Shown here: one piece after another, positions 10,960-24,863 of the stretch
Layout: each line of letters begins with the position of its first letter
Numbering within the stretch: position 1 is the first letter of the stretch
Assembly (NCBI RefSeq): GCF_002443255.2
Contig: NW_019211454.1
Span: 54,068,118 to 54,132,117 of the forward strand
Source: Varroa destructor
Taxonomy: Eukaryota; Arthropoda; Arachnida; Mesostigmata; Varroidae
Length of the DNA stretch: 64,000 nucleotides
Direction: 5' to 3'
Notes under the pieces: model-generated
What the model was told of the DNA's origin: nothing
Databases searched by the model: none
The model's input: only the letters and a program-made list of their open reading frames with translations
Made by a program: the position numbers and the translations under genes

Positions 10960-13900
10960 GATAGGAGTATTAGATCTATATCAGTCTTGACATTCACCTC
11001 ATAGTTCTACTTCTTTGACACGTATCGATGTTTCAATGGCTACTCAAGCGACGCTTTACAGAACAAATTGTGCCGGTTTTCTTTAAGAAATGTTTGTGGT
11101 GATTTCGGATGTTTTTTCTGGAAAGCAGTCGCCTACACGATAAAATAATTTTTTCTCGCAGTTACGGCATATAGCTTTTTGGCCAAAGACAAGCCGACCA
11201 ATGTAAAGAACGCAGTTTTCAGAAGATTTTACGAAATTTAACTGGTCTGCGAGTACTTGCTTAGCCAGGGTAATAGCTTCTGAAGGACACCAGGCACTAA
11301 GCGTACAATCGTATGAAATCTTCTAGTTGTAACATCGTTATTTCTGAAGTTTGACTCGAATTCAGTAGTCCACAGTGTCCTGGTATCGATTTGGTTGGGC
11401 TGACAGCCACTGCACAAGCTGTCCCAGTTCTGATGGTTTTTTTTATAACGGGATTTTTGATACATTTTGCAACCAGGTTAACGTTCTGCTCGTTCTGTAT
11501 TTTGTTGATTAGCAGAATAGTACTAGTAACATAAACTGCCAGTGCAAACAGGCTTACCACGCGAAAGCTGCCATCGTTACATTTATTACGGTGGATCAAC
11601 CTAAACACCGCCTTTAACGAGCACAGAGCTGGGATGATTTCGTGTTTTGCAGGTACCCGTAGAACGCACGACTCTGTCACTATGCCGATCACAACATCAT
11701 TTCTCCTGCTGAGCGCTGGGGAGCAACATTCTTCCTCAATGAACATCCGGTCCGACGATCCCTGCGTAGCAATGCTAAGTAGGTGGTAGACCACATTTCA
11801 GATTAATCGCTTTTCCTCCGAGTGAACCCGACCTACAGACCAGGACAGCCGTCCAGTCCCTTGAATAGGCTATATTTGAACTCTAACGTATGTAGATAGA
11901 TGCTTTCCCTACTTCATCGCCCACCTATTTTACGAACGTAGCGACCGTTTGAATTTAGAACGTTTCGTTGACGTTCTAAACTCAGACGAGACAGGGATTT
12001 TTTCGAATCTGCTGACGCAATTTATTTGCTTTGCTACAAGTGGTTCGTCATTGTAGTTAATACGCACTAGTAGTTAACTCCTCTAGTAAATTCGTCTCAT
12101 TAAGCCCGAATCAAGTTCTATTGCAGGACCAAAGCTGACACTTTTCTAATTCAAAACTAGCCTAGTATTACTGTTTTCTGTTGACTCGTTCCAAAGCTGC
12201 CGGTTGCTCTAGGTATGCTCTATTTATGTCGTAAAATAACTTACAATGTCGACAGTGATTGGACCTAGACAAATCATTACATTAAACAATTATCGAATGG
12301 TAAGAAATCTGACCTTTGAGAGTCAAAAAATATAGATCGATATTACAGAGAAGCTACGCTTCATGCGTCGAACTGTTAGTATTGACCGCTATTTTAGGAC
12401 GAACCCATTTTCAAGTAATGGTATTTTCTGTCAATGAACCTTGAGCATACAAACATCGCTGAAACAGTTTGACTGTATTGTTAAGCAACTGCGTGCCTTC
12501 GCTTAATTCGCAGTTGTTTCTCTATTGAAGTTAAAGTGGTTATTTTAACGGACTCATACAGTCAACTCGTGATCCAATGCTATTGAAATCTAGAAAATAT
12601 AGTTTTGCATTTTATATTTGTATTAGTTGTAGGTGAAGTGGGTATTTTTTCATAGCTTTAGGAGTACAACCTTCACTGTGTTATGTTTCAATGAAATGTT
12701 CCTATTCATAGGCTTGCGTAACTTTAACAACATAAATTATCGTTTACGATGGCACAGTATCGTACTGTCTATGACAGCTTGAGCAACAACGAGTCCGCGT
12801 TCTTCGAGGGCGGGTTTTTCTAATTGATATAAGCAGTAAACAGTAACTATGTATTCCAAACAATGTCATTGACTTCGTTGGTCATAATGAGGCAGCGAAG
12901 TCTGGATTCTGCGCGTCCCTTGGAGAGTGGTGTCATCGTAACAGCAACTAATAAGTATGCCGACACCCTGGTTTGAATCTCAATTTTGGCAAAAGAATGG
13001 TACTATTGTGAAGGTCCCTAGCCGCCTAGGTCTGTTCAAGAAACCCTAGAAAAAATCCACGAAGACTTGCTCAACCTTTACTTCTGATAGGAGTAAATGC
13101 TTGATGTTGTATCTCAAAGAAGGCGATTCTAAAGACCTGTTTAAAAAAAATCAATGATATTGTCAACATTTTTTGTAGTTATATATATCACAATCCCGTC
13201 CTACATCGGGTGTCAGTATCGCCGAGATAAACAATGGCTAACAATTCCTGTTGCACTCCTGATTAATAGAATAAATCGCACAGCCACTGTGTCTACAAAA
13301 TTATTTCCGTTTTTTCTTAGCCGATACTCTAGGATTGTTGCAAATGGCATAGTCTTCTATATACCAGTGTCCCACTGAATATGAACCGTCTCGTGCGAGC
13401 AATAACTACAAAAAATAGGTATGCTATCTGCTTGCGCTTTCACTCAATAGAAAAAAAATAGGGGGTATCAATTACTACTACACTTCGAAGCGCCTACCGT
13501 TCGTAACCGGTATTACGTGGAAACCTCCATATTATGCCCAGAGGTAAACCATGCGCAGGATTACCAGATTGGTCAACATTCTCTGATGAAATGCTGAGTC
13601 CCAGACATAATGAAAACGTACCTAACCATGTGCAAAAGAATACTGAGAACAAAAGGGCGCTTCGAAAATAAGAACCCCAGGTGTTCACTGCCCTCTCCAT
13701 AGGGCAGTACATTCTATACTGCGCATTACATATTTTGCCGTCATCTAGTTAGCAGAAGAATATGTTGGAGATTGTCGTCTATCAGAACGGTAGCTACAAC
13801 CTTGCATTTATAAACATCAAACCTACTTGTTCATCTATAAAATGACAGTTAAGAACTATGTCGTATAATAGTTAGATCCTATCTATGTAAGCTAATATCG

Positions 13901-15105
13901 ACAATAATGTCTTACGAAGCTGTAAACCTATCCCGAGCACTTTCCTAAAAGGCAATGAGTGACGCCTAGACAAAAGTTAGCTCCCGCTTTCAGTTGAACC
14001 TGTGTTTGTAATTAACTAGCGACTCGTTATGAGGTAATTCATACTTTACGTTAGAGTTAAACGCTGCTAACTTTTAAAACAATGCAGGTAACTATTATAC
14101 CGCCGGTGAAGAGACTAAGCGATACAGTGCATGTTTATTTATCGTGCCTCGTGCAACAAATAAAGACAGCATGTTCGTTCTATCCGAAAGCGTTCGTACG
14201 TGGGTCTGTAGCGGAAAATAAGCTTAACTGGCTCAACCAGCTTATTACTACCGGCTTCGCGTTGAGAGTTCTACAATGATATATGTACTATTGATCAATT
14301 TTCCCTTCGCTGACTAGCCTGCTTTTAAGGCTGCCTCTATATACGGTATTGTCTTCTACGACCTGAAGCGACTTGCTCTTAAATTTGGCGAGGCACCAAA
14401 CTGTCAGACATATCGCAAACTGTCGTATTGGTTTTATGAATTTCGAGTTGTATGCATGCATGTATTTGCTTTGTTTATCATGCTAGCAGATGAATCTCTT
14501 CGAAACCATAGCCGCGTTCTGTGGATGCATACGGATGCCCCGGATATGTACAATCGTTACTGAGCCTTCATTAAGAGACCCGTTGAGATACCCAGGAATC
14601 TGTGGACGCAGGTATTGTAAGTCGCATGCCCTAGACTCGGATCACTGAAATGGTTCCGGAAAACAGCCTTCAGTATCCAGCTTCAGCAACAACAAGTACG
14701 GACATGATTCTGTGACGTCGGGCAAAAACCCTCTTCATAGACCTAAACTGAATAACCTAAGAGGAGAGCTGGTCTTTCGAAACAACGAGTTAATAATATT
14801 CCGACGTAGTAACCGAATCGCAGTTTTCAACACTTTGAGATTTGGGATCAACAAGGAAAAATGATACATGAGTATCATCAATGTTTATATGCTGCAGTGA
14901 ATTCAGGTGACCCAGAAGACGCCTATCAATGGGCATTGTATTTCGCTGGTCATGATCATGCTGTATGTTTGATCGCAGAACTTTGGCGCTAACCTTTGTT
15001 TATGCTTTCCTCAATTTATTTTATATTCAACTTGGATATGTGCCTGACAAAGGTGTAGCCAAGTAACAGTGATTTTTACTCCATTATAAAATTCTCATTC
15101 CATAC

Positions 15106-15122
15106 TATATATATATATATAT
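15106..15122. repeat. (AT)n microsatellite
   Basis: Short run of about eight AT units followed by GTATGG. Confidence 0.85.
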
Positions 15123-16935
15123 GTATGGCTTACTGACGTCTTTGATAAACATCAACACTTCTCTTATATGTTTTGTATTTGCAGTTCTCCCGTCTCAGCA
15201 TAGGTGTATCATAGTGTTTTCCTACATCCATACGACGTGTTCACTATTTGTTGGTATATCGTGTTCAACGTATTTGCCCTACAAAGAGCAAGTCTGACAC
15301 CTTCGAACTAACTAAACAAGTACGCCAGCTCCATAATTAATTTTGCTTTCAGAAGACATTTTGCTTGCTATTAAAGAGCTTTTATCTCCTTGTCTGGTCC
15401 TTTCTCGCTTTTCTCTCAGTAACTTTGTTATCCTACTAAACAAACCGAATGTCATTTCATGTGCGATATTTAATACTACCGAAGGTGGCGCGACTACAGC
15501 ATTTTTGAAGGCGGCGAGATTCAAAAACAGGACAGATAAGTTAGAGTATTTTACGGGACCGTTTAGTGTTACTTGTTGTTAGCAACGGAGTAACAACCGA
15601 TGCTTTTTCCCATTCCGCTTTTTCAAGGCCATTAAACGCGGCCAACAGTTCGGTGATTCAAAAGTCATAAACATTGCCACCATAATCACTACGAATATGT
15701 GGATGCGTCATTGACTTTACCGGTGACGTGTGAGCGCAAACAAGGACACCTGCAGCAAGCCTTATAAATCCTTTTCTACTCTCTGCGTTTTCGCCTATGG
15801 CTTGTCTATGCCTAACTGGTCATAGAATTGAAATGGCGCGGTGGGAAACATATTTCTTTGCCGGTAGATTAATATTAATAACAATGCCGATAATCAGGAC
15901 GGTGTGATGAGCACCAAACAACGCAGATGTGTACGACTGATTGAAGAACAGATAATTAGTTTCCCAAGCTTTCAAACAAGAATATTCATTCAAATTTAGT
16001 ACAGGTCATGGGTAGCGACAGCGACTAAATCGAATATCTTCACTGTTTAGCCGTAAACAGGAACGGGTAGCGAACAAAAATAACCTGCTTAATCAAGGTG
16101 TTTACACCTTAAAATTGTTTGATATGTGTCTCTTACCTAGTTCTATTCAGATGTATATGCATATAGAGAGATATTTAGTTTTGGTAAAAATATCGAATTC
16201 TAGCTTAACAGGTGAGCTAAAGCTTACATTTTGGCGAAAATTAAGCCATTTGCTTTCTCGTTCAATGAACATTCATTAGCCGTATCAGTCATCTAACAAC
16301 GGGTTGAATTTTCTGCTGAAGAAGGCTAAAATCATTAGTGAACAATATTCCAGAGGATATTACTAGTATTATGTTCTGATGGCCTTAAAGTAACGTGCGT
16401 GTGCATTGGCTCGCGTGCTATGATCTGTGCGGCTTAATTAACCAAGCACACCTACGTTGGGATCAGCACTGTTGTCTCTATAGCGATGTCTTCGTCGCAC
16501 ATGGTCCTTTCAGTCAAGCCTGATTTCAACAGCACACTCGGTCTAACTCAAGCTGGTCTTTCAGTCAAGCTGTCTTTTCGCCTTCACAGGAGCGTACGGC
16601 ATCTGTTTCATCCATGAACGCCGTCACGATTATCTCCCGGCAACGCGATACTAGCACGAGCTTTTCAACAGTTGACGCACGCCAGCGTCGATAATTCTTT
16701 TGAAATACGACCACAGGTTTCAGACAACGGTGGTTTTCTTTTGTGTGAGGTCCAGCCACATCTGGTACTCGCTATTGTGTACTTTTATCGCCAACTACGT
16801 GGTCGCTGTTGGTGCTGCCAAGTATGCTCGATATGGCAATGACAATGCCAAAATGAGCCAGTTACCGCTTTGCGAGGCCCCTGTCTTTGTTATTACCGCC
16901 ATATTTATATAAGCTAATCAATTTTTTTAGCAGAT

Positions 16936-16990
16936 TTTATTGCGACACTTTTCTGTTTACTTTATTGCGCTTTTACAACACTTTATTGCG
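16936..16990. repeat. Degenerate short tandem repeat
   Basis: The 9-mer TTTATTGCG recurs at 16936, 16961 and 16982. Each copy is followed by a related (A/C)-TTTTCTG-type tail. The spacing of 25 and 21 bases suggests a decayed tandem array. Confidence 0.5.
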
Positions 16991-19900
16991 ATATTTTCTG
17001 TTCTGTGCCGCCCTTCGTCTAATTCTATCACCGAGTAATCCTGTTACATTTGAGTAGTTACATGATCGACGAAGTACGTAGGTTAGTATGTAATGAAAAC
17101 CAAACTGAGAAGATGTACGGCTATTTTCCCAGTATAAGGGCACTGATACTTATTTACGTTAATAATACTGACATGAATTAATTATACAGTATAGCCGCAA
17201 ATGTGTCCTGTTATCCCCGTATCCTTAGAACAACACGAGCTACATCGAGGGCTGTTTCTGTTTTACATGCTAGTTCTAGAGCTAAATGCGCCAACAGATA
17301 TTAAAGCAAGCATCCTGGTTTTTGTAACGTACATGCAAGATTTTCGCAACCTACGCTTAAAATGTTTTTGTTATTTTTCGATATATTTCATATGCACCGC
17401 GTTTGTTCAACGCTTCATCGATCTTTCTACTTGATTCTGTGCATACCCTTTCGTGAAACTTAAATCTGTCCAACTGAGTCGGCAGAGCTTGGCATTGAGG
17501 CAGAGTCACTGTTCTTGTAGACGACAATTCTAACTTGACAATGCGATGATGCTTCAGGGGCTCTTGCTGGGTGTAATGTTGATGCTTGCTACTTGGCCAT
17601 TTACTGTCTCGTTGCTGTTTCGTTTAGCTGAGCAAAAGGAACGACACGATACCGGAAAATGATACAGCTAAGAGATGGGAGGAAATTCGACGATGGCGAA
17701 CTGATCAAGCCGACCGCTGTTTAGTGGGACCAAACAGGCGTACGGGGTTCGGAGAAGATTCTGACATATCTGGCAATCATTTTTAGCGTTCATTAGAAAA
17801 ATGCTTTGCAAGGGTAACGATGTGGTTGGTCTAATTTTTTTGTTTTGTACATGCATGTGTCCTAGAAAGCGGCACTGGAATATTCAGGGACATAGTGAAT
17901 AACCGCCGACAAAAAATAAGTAAATAACCGAGGAATAAAATTATTTTCTTCCCCACCCGATAGGCTTCTTCTTATAAAGCGATGATTTCAAGCTTTGCAG
18001 AATAATACATACATTTGTAAAACCTTAAAAAAAAATTAACTCATTTACTTGAGCGTGTGTGTCTAAACAAAAACCTGTGTATTTAAATGCTTGTGCTAAT
18101 CTCTTAGTTCTGATCTTATGATAGCACCTTTGACTAATCCTAATTTTTTAGTCCAACATAAAGTAACCGTGGTCCGTTTAAAAGCGAAACGAAATTTCCA
18201 CGATTGAACCGTTGAAGTAACTGGTCGATTTTGACCTATGAGGCCTATCGTTATTATTACTGTGAATATTACTATCATTTTATTGCTATTATATTAATCG
18301 ATTTCGTATTTCCGATGAAATTATGCTGAGCTTCGTCGGTAACAAGGTAAGTTTGAAAATAAACGAAAATAAGAGATACAATTGTCTTTTCTTCCAGCTG
18401 CCTAACCTTAACAGTGATTGTAAGCATAATGATTTAGAAATTCATCATCTAAAGCGATACCCTTAATTGGGCTTTCGCCTCATGGGAGTTATTTGGCAAT
18501 CCATTTTCTCGTTCTGAATTTTTTACCTATATGCTTCAGCTATTCTGTCTATACGCATATTCTCTTTGAAACGATGTGCCCCTTTATCAATTCGCGTTAT
18601 AATATAATTTGTTATGGCCTTTATTAGGCTTGTTTGCTACTTGGGTGCTTGGAGCGCACCAGCCCCAAAAAAAAAGCTATCATATAATAGAGTGGACAGC
18701 AAGATATTTTTCTGTGAGAAATTACGTACGTAGGCACACACACAAATCTTTCTAGATCTCGACGTATTTTAACATATTCTAGAAAATTAACGTCTGTCTG
18801 TCTGTTGCTTTCAGCTGATGATCAAACGTGATACGTCTGTACTGCAGAACCGTCCTTTGCTCTTCGAGACTGCTGTCGTCGTTTGGTGGTGCCTTTTGTT
18901 AGTGCTCCAAAAGTGAACATGTTCAATGATTAAATTAAGTTGCCAAAAGGCTTCCTATTTCTATTTCGACGAAATCAAAAGGCTATCTTAACAATTTGAC
19001 AGCCGTGCAGCGTGAACAGACAGCAGACTATAGCCAAGTCTACTATCCGATTTGGCGGTATTATTTATTTTGCCTTTAAAAATGGCATATTCGACAGATA
19101 AGATGTACTTGAGTCAATTCATGAAACACGTAGAGGATCGCTCTGAACCAGCCTTAGGATGGAATGATTGCTATATACACCTACGTTACTCACTCGGAGA
19201 ATCCTCACCATAAACTAAATAAATGTGCGAAGTTGCCTAAATAGCTCAATATGAAAAAAAAAATGTCAAATAAAATGGTGCAACGTAGCAAGTGCCTATT
19301 TTTACCTCCCAAGAAATATATATATTTGCTAAGATCTTATAATCTGAATAAATCAACGATATTCTCTTTAAATAGGATATTACATTTGGCCATTAAAAAT
19401 TACAAAAAATATGTGATCAACAAAAACACCAATTATTGCACTGATCGAACAGAGGCATCGCGTTTTTTAAATGTTCCTGTCCAATCTGTGTGACCCACCC
19501 CTCCGAAGTAAACTTTTCAAAATTGCTCCAAATACAAATAAATCTATCCTTCTATATACCAATGTTTTTAGTTACAAAACTCAGTAGGCTTGTTTAGTCA
19601 GACTAGGGGCGACTCTCTTCCCACGGGATAAAAGCAACTTTTGCCTTTACCCGAACTTCGCCTCCTTATTGCCCCGAGCCATGTATAATTAGACCCGGGA
19701 CTTGTGAATAGAGGCGACCAAAGTCACGACTGCACATTTAAACTTGCTCCAACCTCTCTAAATGACAGTTCTTTGTTTCTTTTGACAGAAACATTGCAAA
19801 CTCTGTTTCTGTTAATGTTAATCCATTTGTACAAGCAGTCGCCTAGTTATCAAGGGTCACATCTGCGCAATTATCAAAATAATAGTGTAGTCTTTTAATG

Positions 19901-20429
19901 TGTATTCTGGCAGCAGGCTCTATGTAAGCCCCATATTAATCGGACCGAAACACATAAAAGCCTATATTCAAAAGGTCTATGGAAGAAATTATAAGCTGTT
20001 TTTTTCGCTTAACGACAACCTTAGTCAACGATATAGGTAGTGAACTTATATCGAAATCGTACGAAAAGCGATTTGATTACGTTGTTGTCTAAAATATTTT
20101 TTTTTTGTCATAGCTGTTTTTATGACTTGGAATTTTATTTAGGCTATATTACCGCCACGGTGCCCTTATGGCGTTACCAGTCCCCTCACGAACTGCGATT
20201 GTTTGCTATTATGCAGGACAAAACACATGAACCTAATGAATGCGTGTTCTTCCTCTGGAGGCTTGATCATCCGTTTCTATTTAGTGGTCACGAAACAAAG
20301 ACCAACGAAAATATCGTTTTATTTTGATGCAGATTTCTTGTCTAATTCAAAACAGATCTACCGTCCTCCATCTTCAGTTATAAAACAAATTTCTCCAAAA
20401 CAAAAAATGTTAAAAGTAATGAAAAACAT

Positions 20430-20451
20430 TATATATATATATATATATATA
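20430..20451. repeat. (TA)n microsatellite
   Basis: About eleven TA units between CAT and CCTCC. Confidence 0.9.
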
Positions 20452-23400
20452 CCTCCTACGTTATATAACCCTTCCATGTTTTCATAATATTCTTTTATAC
20501 AGTATTACGTCTCACAAACGAGGAAATATACGATGAACTGAAAAAGAAGCCCCTATTGTTTAAAAAAGGGTAATTGTAAAATGCTTTAAATACCAAGCCC
20601 AGACTTCACGATTATCTCATTTGCCTATGAGTATAAAGCTCGCCACTGCTGAACCTCAGTCATTCGCCACTCTTCTTCAATTCCACTGGAAAGGTACCAT
20701 TTGTGTGTTTATACTTCGGTGAAATCAATGGAACTTAATTCTCAGTAAGCTTGGAAATTGCTATCCACGGCTATAGTTGGCCTTTTACCATGGCGCACTG
20801 CCCTCATTGTTCTTCATTGATTTTGATTTTCCTTTTATTTAAAATTCCTTTTATTAACTGGATTCTCTAATTTCATCATCTATCTGTTATTAGTCTCGTA
20901 ATAAACTTTTTTGTTCCGTTTTAGCATTTTTTTCCATATTTCCTCATTAAATTTAGATGTTATATGCCTTAATCTATTTTCCCTTTGCGTCTTCTAAAGA
21001 GTGTTTGCATATATCATAAGAATCCGTCCCATTTCAAATACAACCGTATTGTCCTATAGTAAAACGAACGTTCACAGTGTCATCGGCAAACTCTTAGTGG
21101 CGTGCCAAAGCCGAGAGGTTCGAACTCCGTGTAAAAAAACCCAAAAGTCCAAATTGCGTGTTTCCGATCACGAAGCATTAGTTCTCTTTGTGGATCAGTG
21201 AGCTTCTCTGACCAAAACCCGCGTAAAAGTCAACTAAGTTCTATAAATTCCCTTGTCTGTCATTTTCTTTTGATTATACTGCTCTTTATCTTTGTTTAAC
21301 CGCTGTTTAAAACGGCTGTCTACCTCACTCTGTGCTACGTCTCGTCAGGCCCGAAAGCAAGTTTAACGGTCTACAGGTCTTAGCCGTGTATTTGTTTGTT
21401 GTAGTTCACTACGTGTTGGATAATCAAATCAAACAGTTTAGAAACTAACAGGACCAGCTGTTTTAATCATCCTTATTACTTAGCATAAGCAGTAAATGCA
21501 CAGGGTTTACAACGATCAGCATACCCTCTACTTTCTCTCCCTTCTCCTTATCCCTCTTTGATGCTCATAGCGAATGTCCATCATAGCGGAGGACCATCTT
21601 TTAACTCAAGAACAGCCCCTATTATATATAATAAGGGTTCGAAAAATGCAAAATGTTTTATGCGATTAAAACTCGAACCACCGATACAAATAACGTTTTA
21701 TCTCAATTGTAAGACAGACCTTGGAGTATAGATGAATCCCACATAATTGTGGTTATTTATCGTTCCTCAATCCTATTAATACTCAAATAAGCGAACTACT
21801 ACGCTAAAGAAAATGATGAAAATTATTAGTAAAACTGTCTCTAAATAAAAAAAGAAAGATATTTCAACAAACATTTTTACATAAGCTAGAATAATTATTC
21901 CTGGCGGGCCTGTGCATTAAATGTAGCTACTATTTAGAACGATTAAAGCCTCAGATCGGAACATAAGCCAGTCACTATTGATTTTTTAATCCGCGAATAG
22001 CTTTTTCATAGCAACCGTGTGTTGAGCCATATTAGCGGATATAAACTCGTATCGCTCTTGTCGACTTAAGCTTTCAATTTACTCTAACTAAATTTTAAAA
22101 ATCGTGAATAATGTAAATGTCTCAAAAAAACTAATCGTTGAAACTCATCTGAATGATCCAATTGCTAGTTTCTTGTCCCAAACCGATATCTATTTCTGAA
22201 TAAAAAAACAGGCGTACTTGTAAAAAAAAATGTAGACCTTTTTGATGAGTTTTTGGGCCCTTTAAATCTAAAATCTATTGCGGATCTCCCAGCTTGCCCT
22301 ATAAAAATGCTCCTCGAAATTAGCGGAAGCCGCATAATAATTAGCCATAACGTGGACTACCGATTTCAAACGGAAAATAATGTTGTTGACCTTTGTGGAA
22401 GAAGATTCGGTAATAGCTCGTTTAGCAAAAATTTAAAAATTACGCGTTGTTTTCTACCATGACCAGGTTGTTTTAATCTAGGGACCACAGGCGTTCTTCT
22501 AGTATTTAAAATAAGGGATGAGCGCATGTTCGTTAAACCGAAAAGACCGTCTACGCCTGTCTTAGTTTAGCTGCCGTATCATATATGCATACCTCATCCA
22601 TTTCGACATGTACTTATCTTGAATCCATCGGTCAGACAGAGTTTGGCCATTTAGGGTGCCGCCTGCTTATTTCCTTGCTCTCGTGCCCCCATCTCTGTCC
22701 TGTATATATGTTGTCTATCCAGATAGCATAGATACTAATACAGAATTGTGTACCGCAGCATAACCAACAATACGATTGATAGTATTGTAGGAAGTTATTG
22801 CACAATAGTTTTTCAATCCGATACAAAACCAACAATTTCAATGCTAAGGCCATCTTCCGGTGTAAGAAGGTTGCAAACAACGATTGCCGCGGGTAAAGAT
22901 TGTTTCATAGTTACGATGATGGTCGGTCGGTCCGTCCGATCGGCCCACCCTTTCTATATATGCAGGTGCACCTCTGTGGGTATACCTGCAGTTGTTGCCA
23001 TTTGCGTGCGTTTGTGTATGCATAGGAGTGTAAATGTGTTTCGGTATTTCTTCTTGCCCGGAAAAATATTCGTTCACGTCACGATTGCCCTGCTGATATT
23101 TGCCTCCGCCTGTCGTCTGCTCTTCATGAAAGATGAGGCCAACGGTTGTATGTTGGATACACTGTAAATATTCAACAGAGAGACTGTAGAGGCGGCGCCG
23201 TCCGCCTCTTGCCTGGAATTGCGCGGTGAAATGTTTACGCGACCGGCCACGCGACACTGGCTGTCGGTGCATATGCAGGTTAACGAGCACTAGACATCGA
23301 CATAATTTAACTTCGGCAGTCGCAATTTGCGGCGAAACTTTTCTTCTGTTTAGGTAACAACAGCAGCAGCGGTCGCCTTTACGAGCTAGCCTAACGAACA

Positions 23401-24843
23401 GATGAGCACATGAGAAATCGAGTTTAGTGCTTACAAGTCTTCAATAGGGATTCCTCAAATGGGGGACGGCGAGGGAGGTGTTTCGAGCAATGTAAACGAC
23501 AACGTTGAAGAACTGCAAGAGGGAAGAGATATTTGTCCTTTTGTATACCGGTCAGTGAAGCCAACCAACCCACCAGCCCCCACCGGCTGTCTATAGCTGC
23601 TCCTAACGGTAAAGGCGCCAGGTGCCTTCATTATAACAACCAACGGCATTACATCCTCTAAATCCCTTCGTATGAATGCGCATTGAAGCGAATTAACTGC
23701 AACCTGAAAATGATATCGGAGAAATGGTATGACAACTTGTGCGGACCAGTTATCTTCTAACACGATGTATGGTATCTGCCACTTCTGCTGATTCCGGATC
23801 GTCTAGTTTTCTGCGCCATTCTCTTACCCAACTACACGTGATGGCAATAGATAGTCCAAAAGGCAGTAGATTTCGTCGAGCTTGCGGCATTAGGACGATA
23901 CAGCAACTATAGTTTGCTTGATCAGTCAACGATCGAAGAGAACACGCAAAAACAAATTCAATCATCTTATGCAAATCTATGTGCATGTGGCCTAATATTA
24001 ATTCCAACCGCATCAAATTGCGCATCAATACTGAAAACGTTTTCCTAGAATATAATCCGTAGGGATATTACAAAAGCTCATCAATGTTTATTTGAGGAAG
24101 ATTTCTAAAAAAAAAAAAGGTAATATACGTACATTGTCCTCGATTCTATAGTCAAATAAGTCGTTTTAAGATCTACATAGATATCAGTTGTATTAGTAGA
24201 GCTATTGTCTCATAGCGAAGCCTATCGGATTTTCTGCGAACAAAGCTGAAGCTACGCAACTTAATGAGCCCACACAAGCTCTAAATTCTTTTGCTGTGGC
24301 GCTAGTGTTTCCATTCCGCTGTTTGCAAATGGAAGAAAAAATACTTGGTTTTAAGCCTTCCTGCAATCTGTTTTGCCTTAACTGATAGGATAATAAAAAA
24401 AAACATAGCTACTATGCTGTGTGTATGTGATTTTGTATTTTAAAATCCAATAAAAGCGTATAAGGTGCTTCTTGCACTCTGTAAGTAGATTTTTTATTAC
24501 GTGGACTATGCTCGTTGTCTCAATCGAAATCACATGCAGACACGAGTACACCCGGTTGCACATACCCCTTGTTAACTCTAATAACTGGATATTATTTCTC
24601 TTTCACCCAACGTAAGTTCTAAAACATATTAAGAAAGTGGGACAAAAACTGCGTCCAGAAAAAGGGAGGTTCCATCAAATCAGTTCACGGATGCCAAATT
24701 TAATCTCCAGCAGGGGCAGCGGTTCGATTTCGAAAGATTTTTTCTCGCATACGATTTTGTCTGCTGGAACGACAAGCCATTATCGGCGAACCGTATTCGT
24801 ACGCTCAGGATATGTAGCAACTAAGTAATTCTCAAAAACTTAA

Positions 24844-24863
24844 CTACGGCATAAATGCCGTAG
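24844..24863. repeat. Perfect short hairpin
   Basis: CTACGGCAT and ATGCCGTAG are exact reverse complements separated by AA. This gives an 8-9 bp stem. No associated RNA-gene features were seen. Confidence 0.6.

Noticed and set aside
11238..11794. 165-codon minus-strand ORF and two adjoining frames, one with a CRNC motif
   Set aside because: The longest starts at GTG. Three successive frames would be needed, and splice phases do not connect to the acidic exon downstream. A decayed gene is possible but unsupported.
21100..21140. GGTTCGAACTCC resembling a tRNA T-arm
   Set aside because: The flanking bases do not form a T-stem or an acceptor stem.
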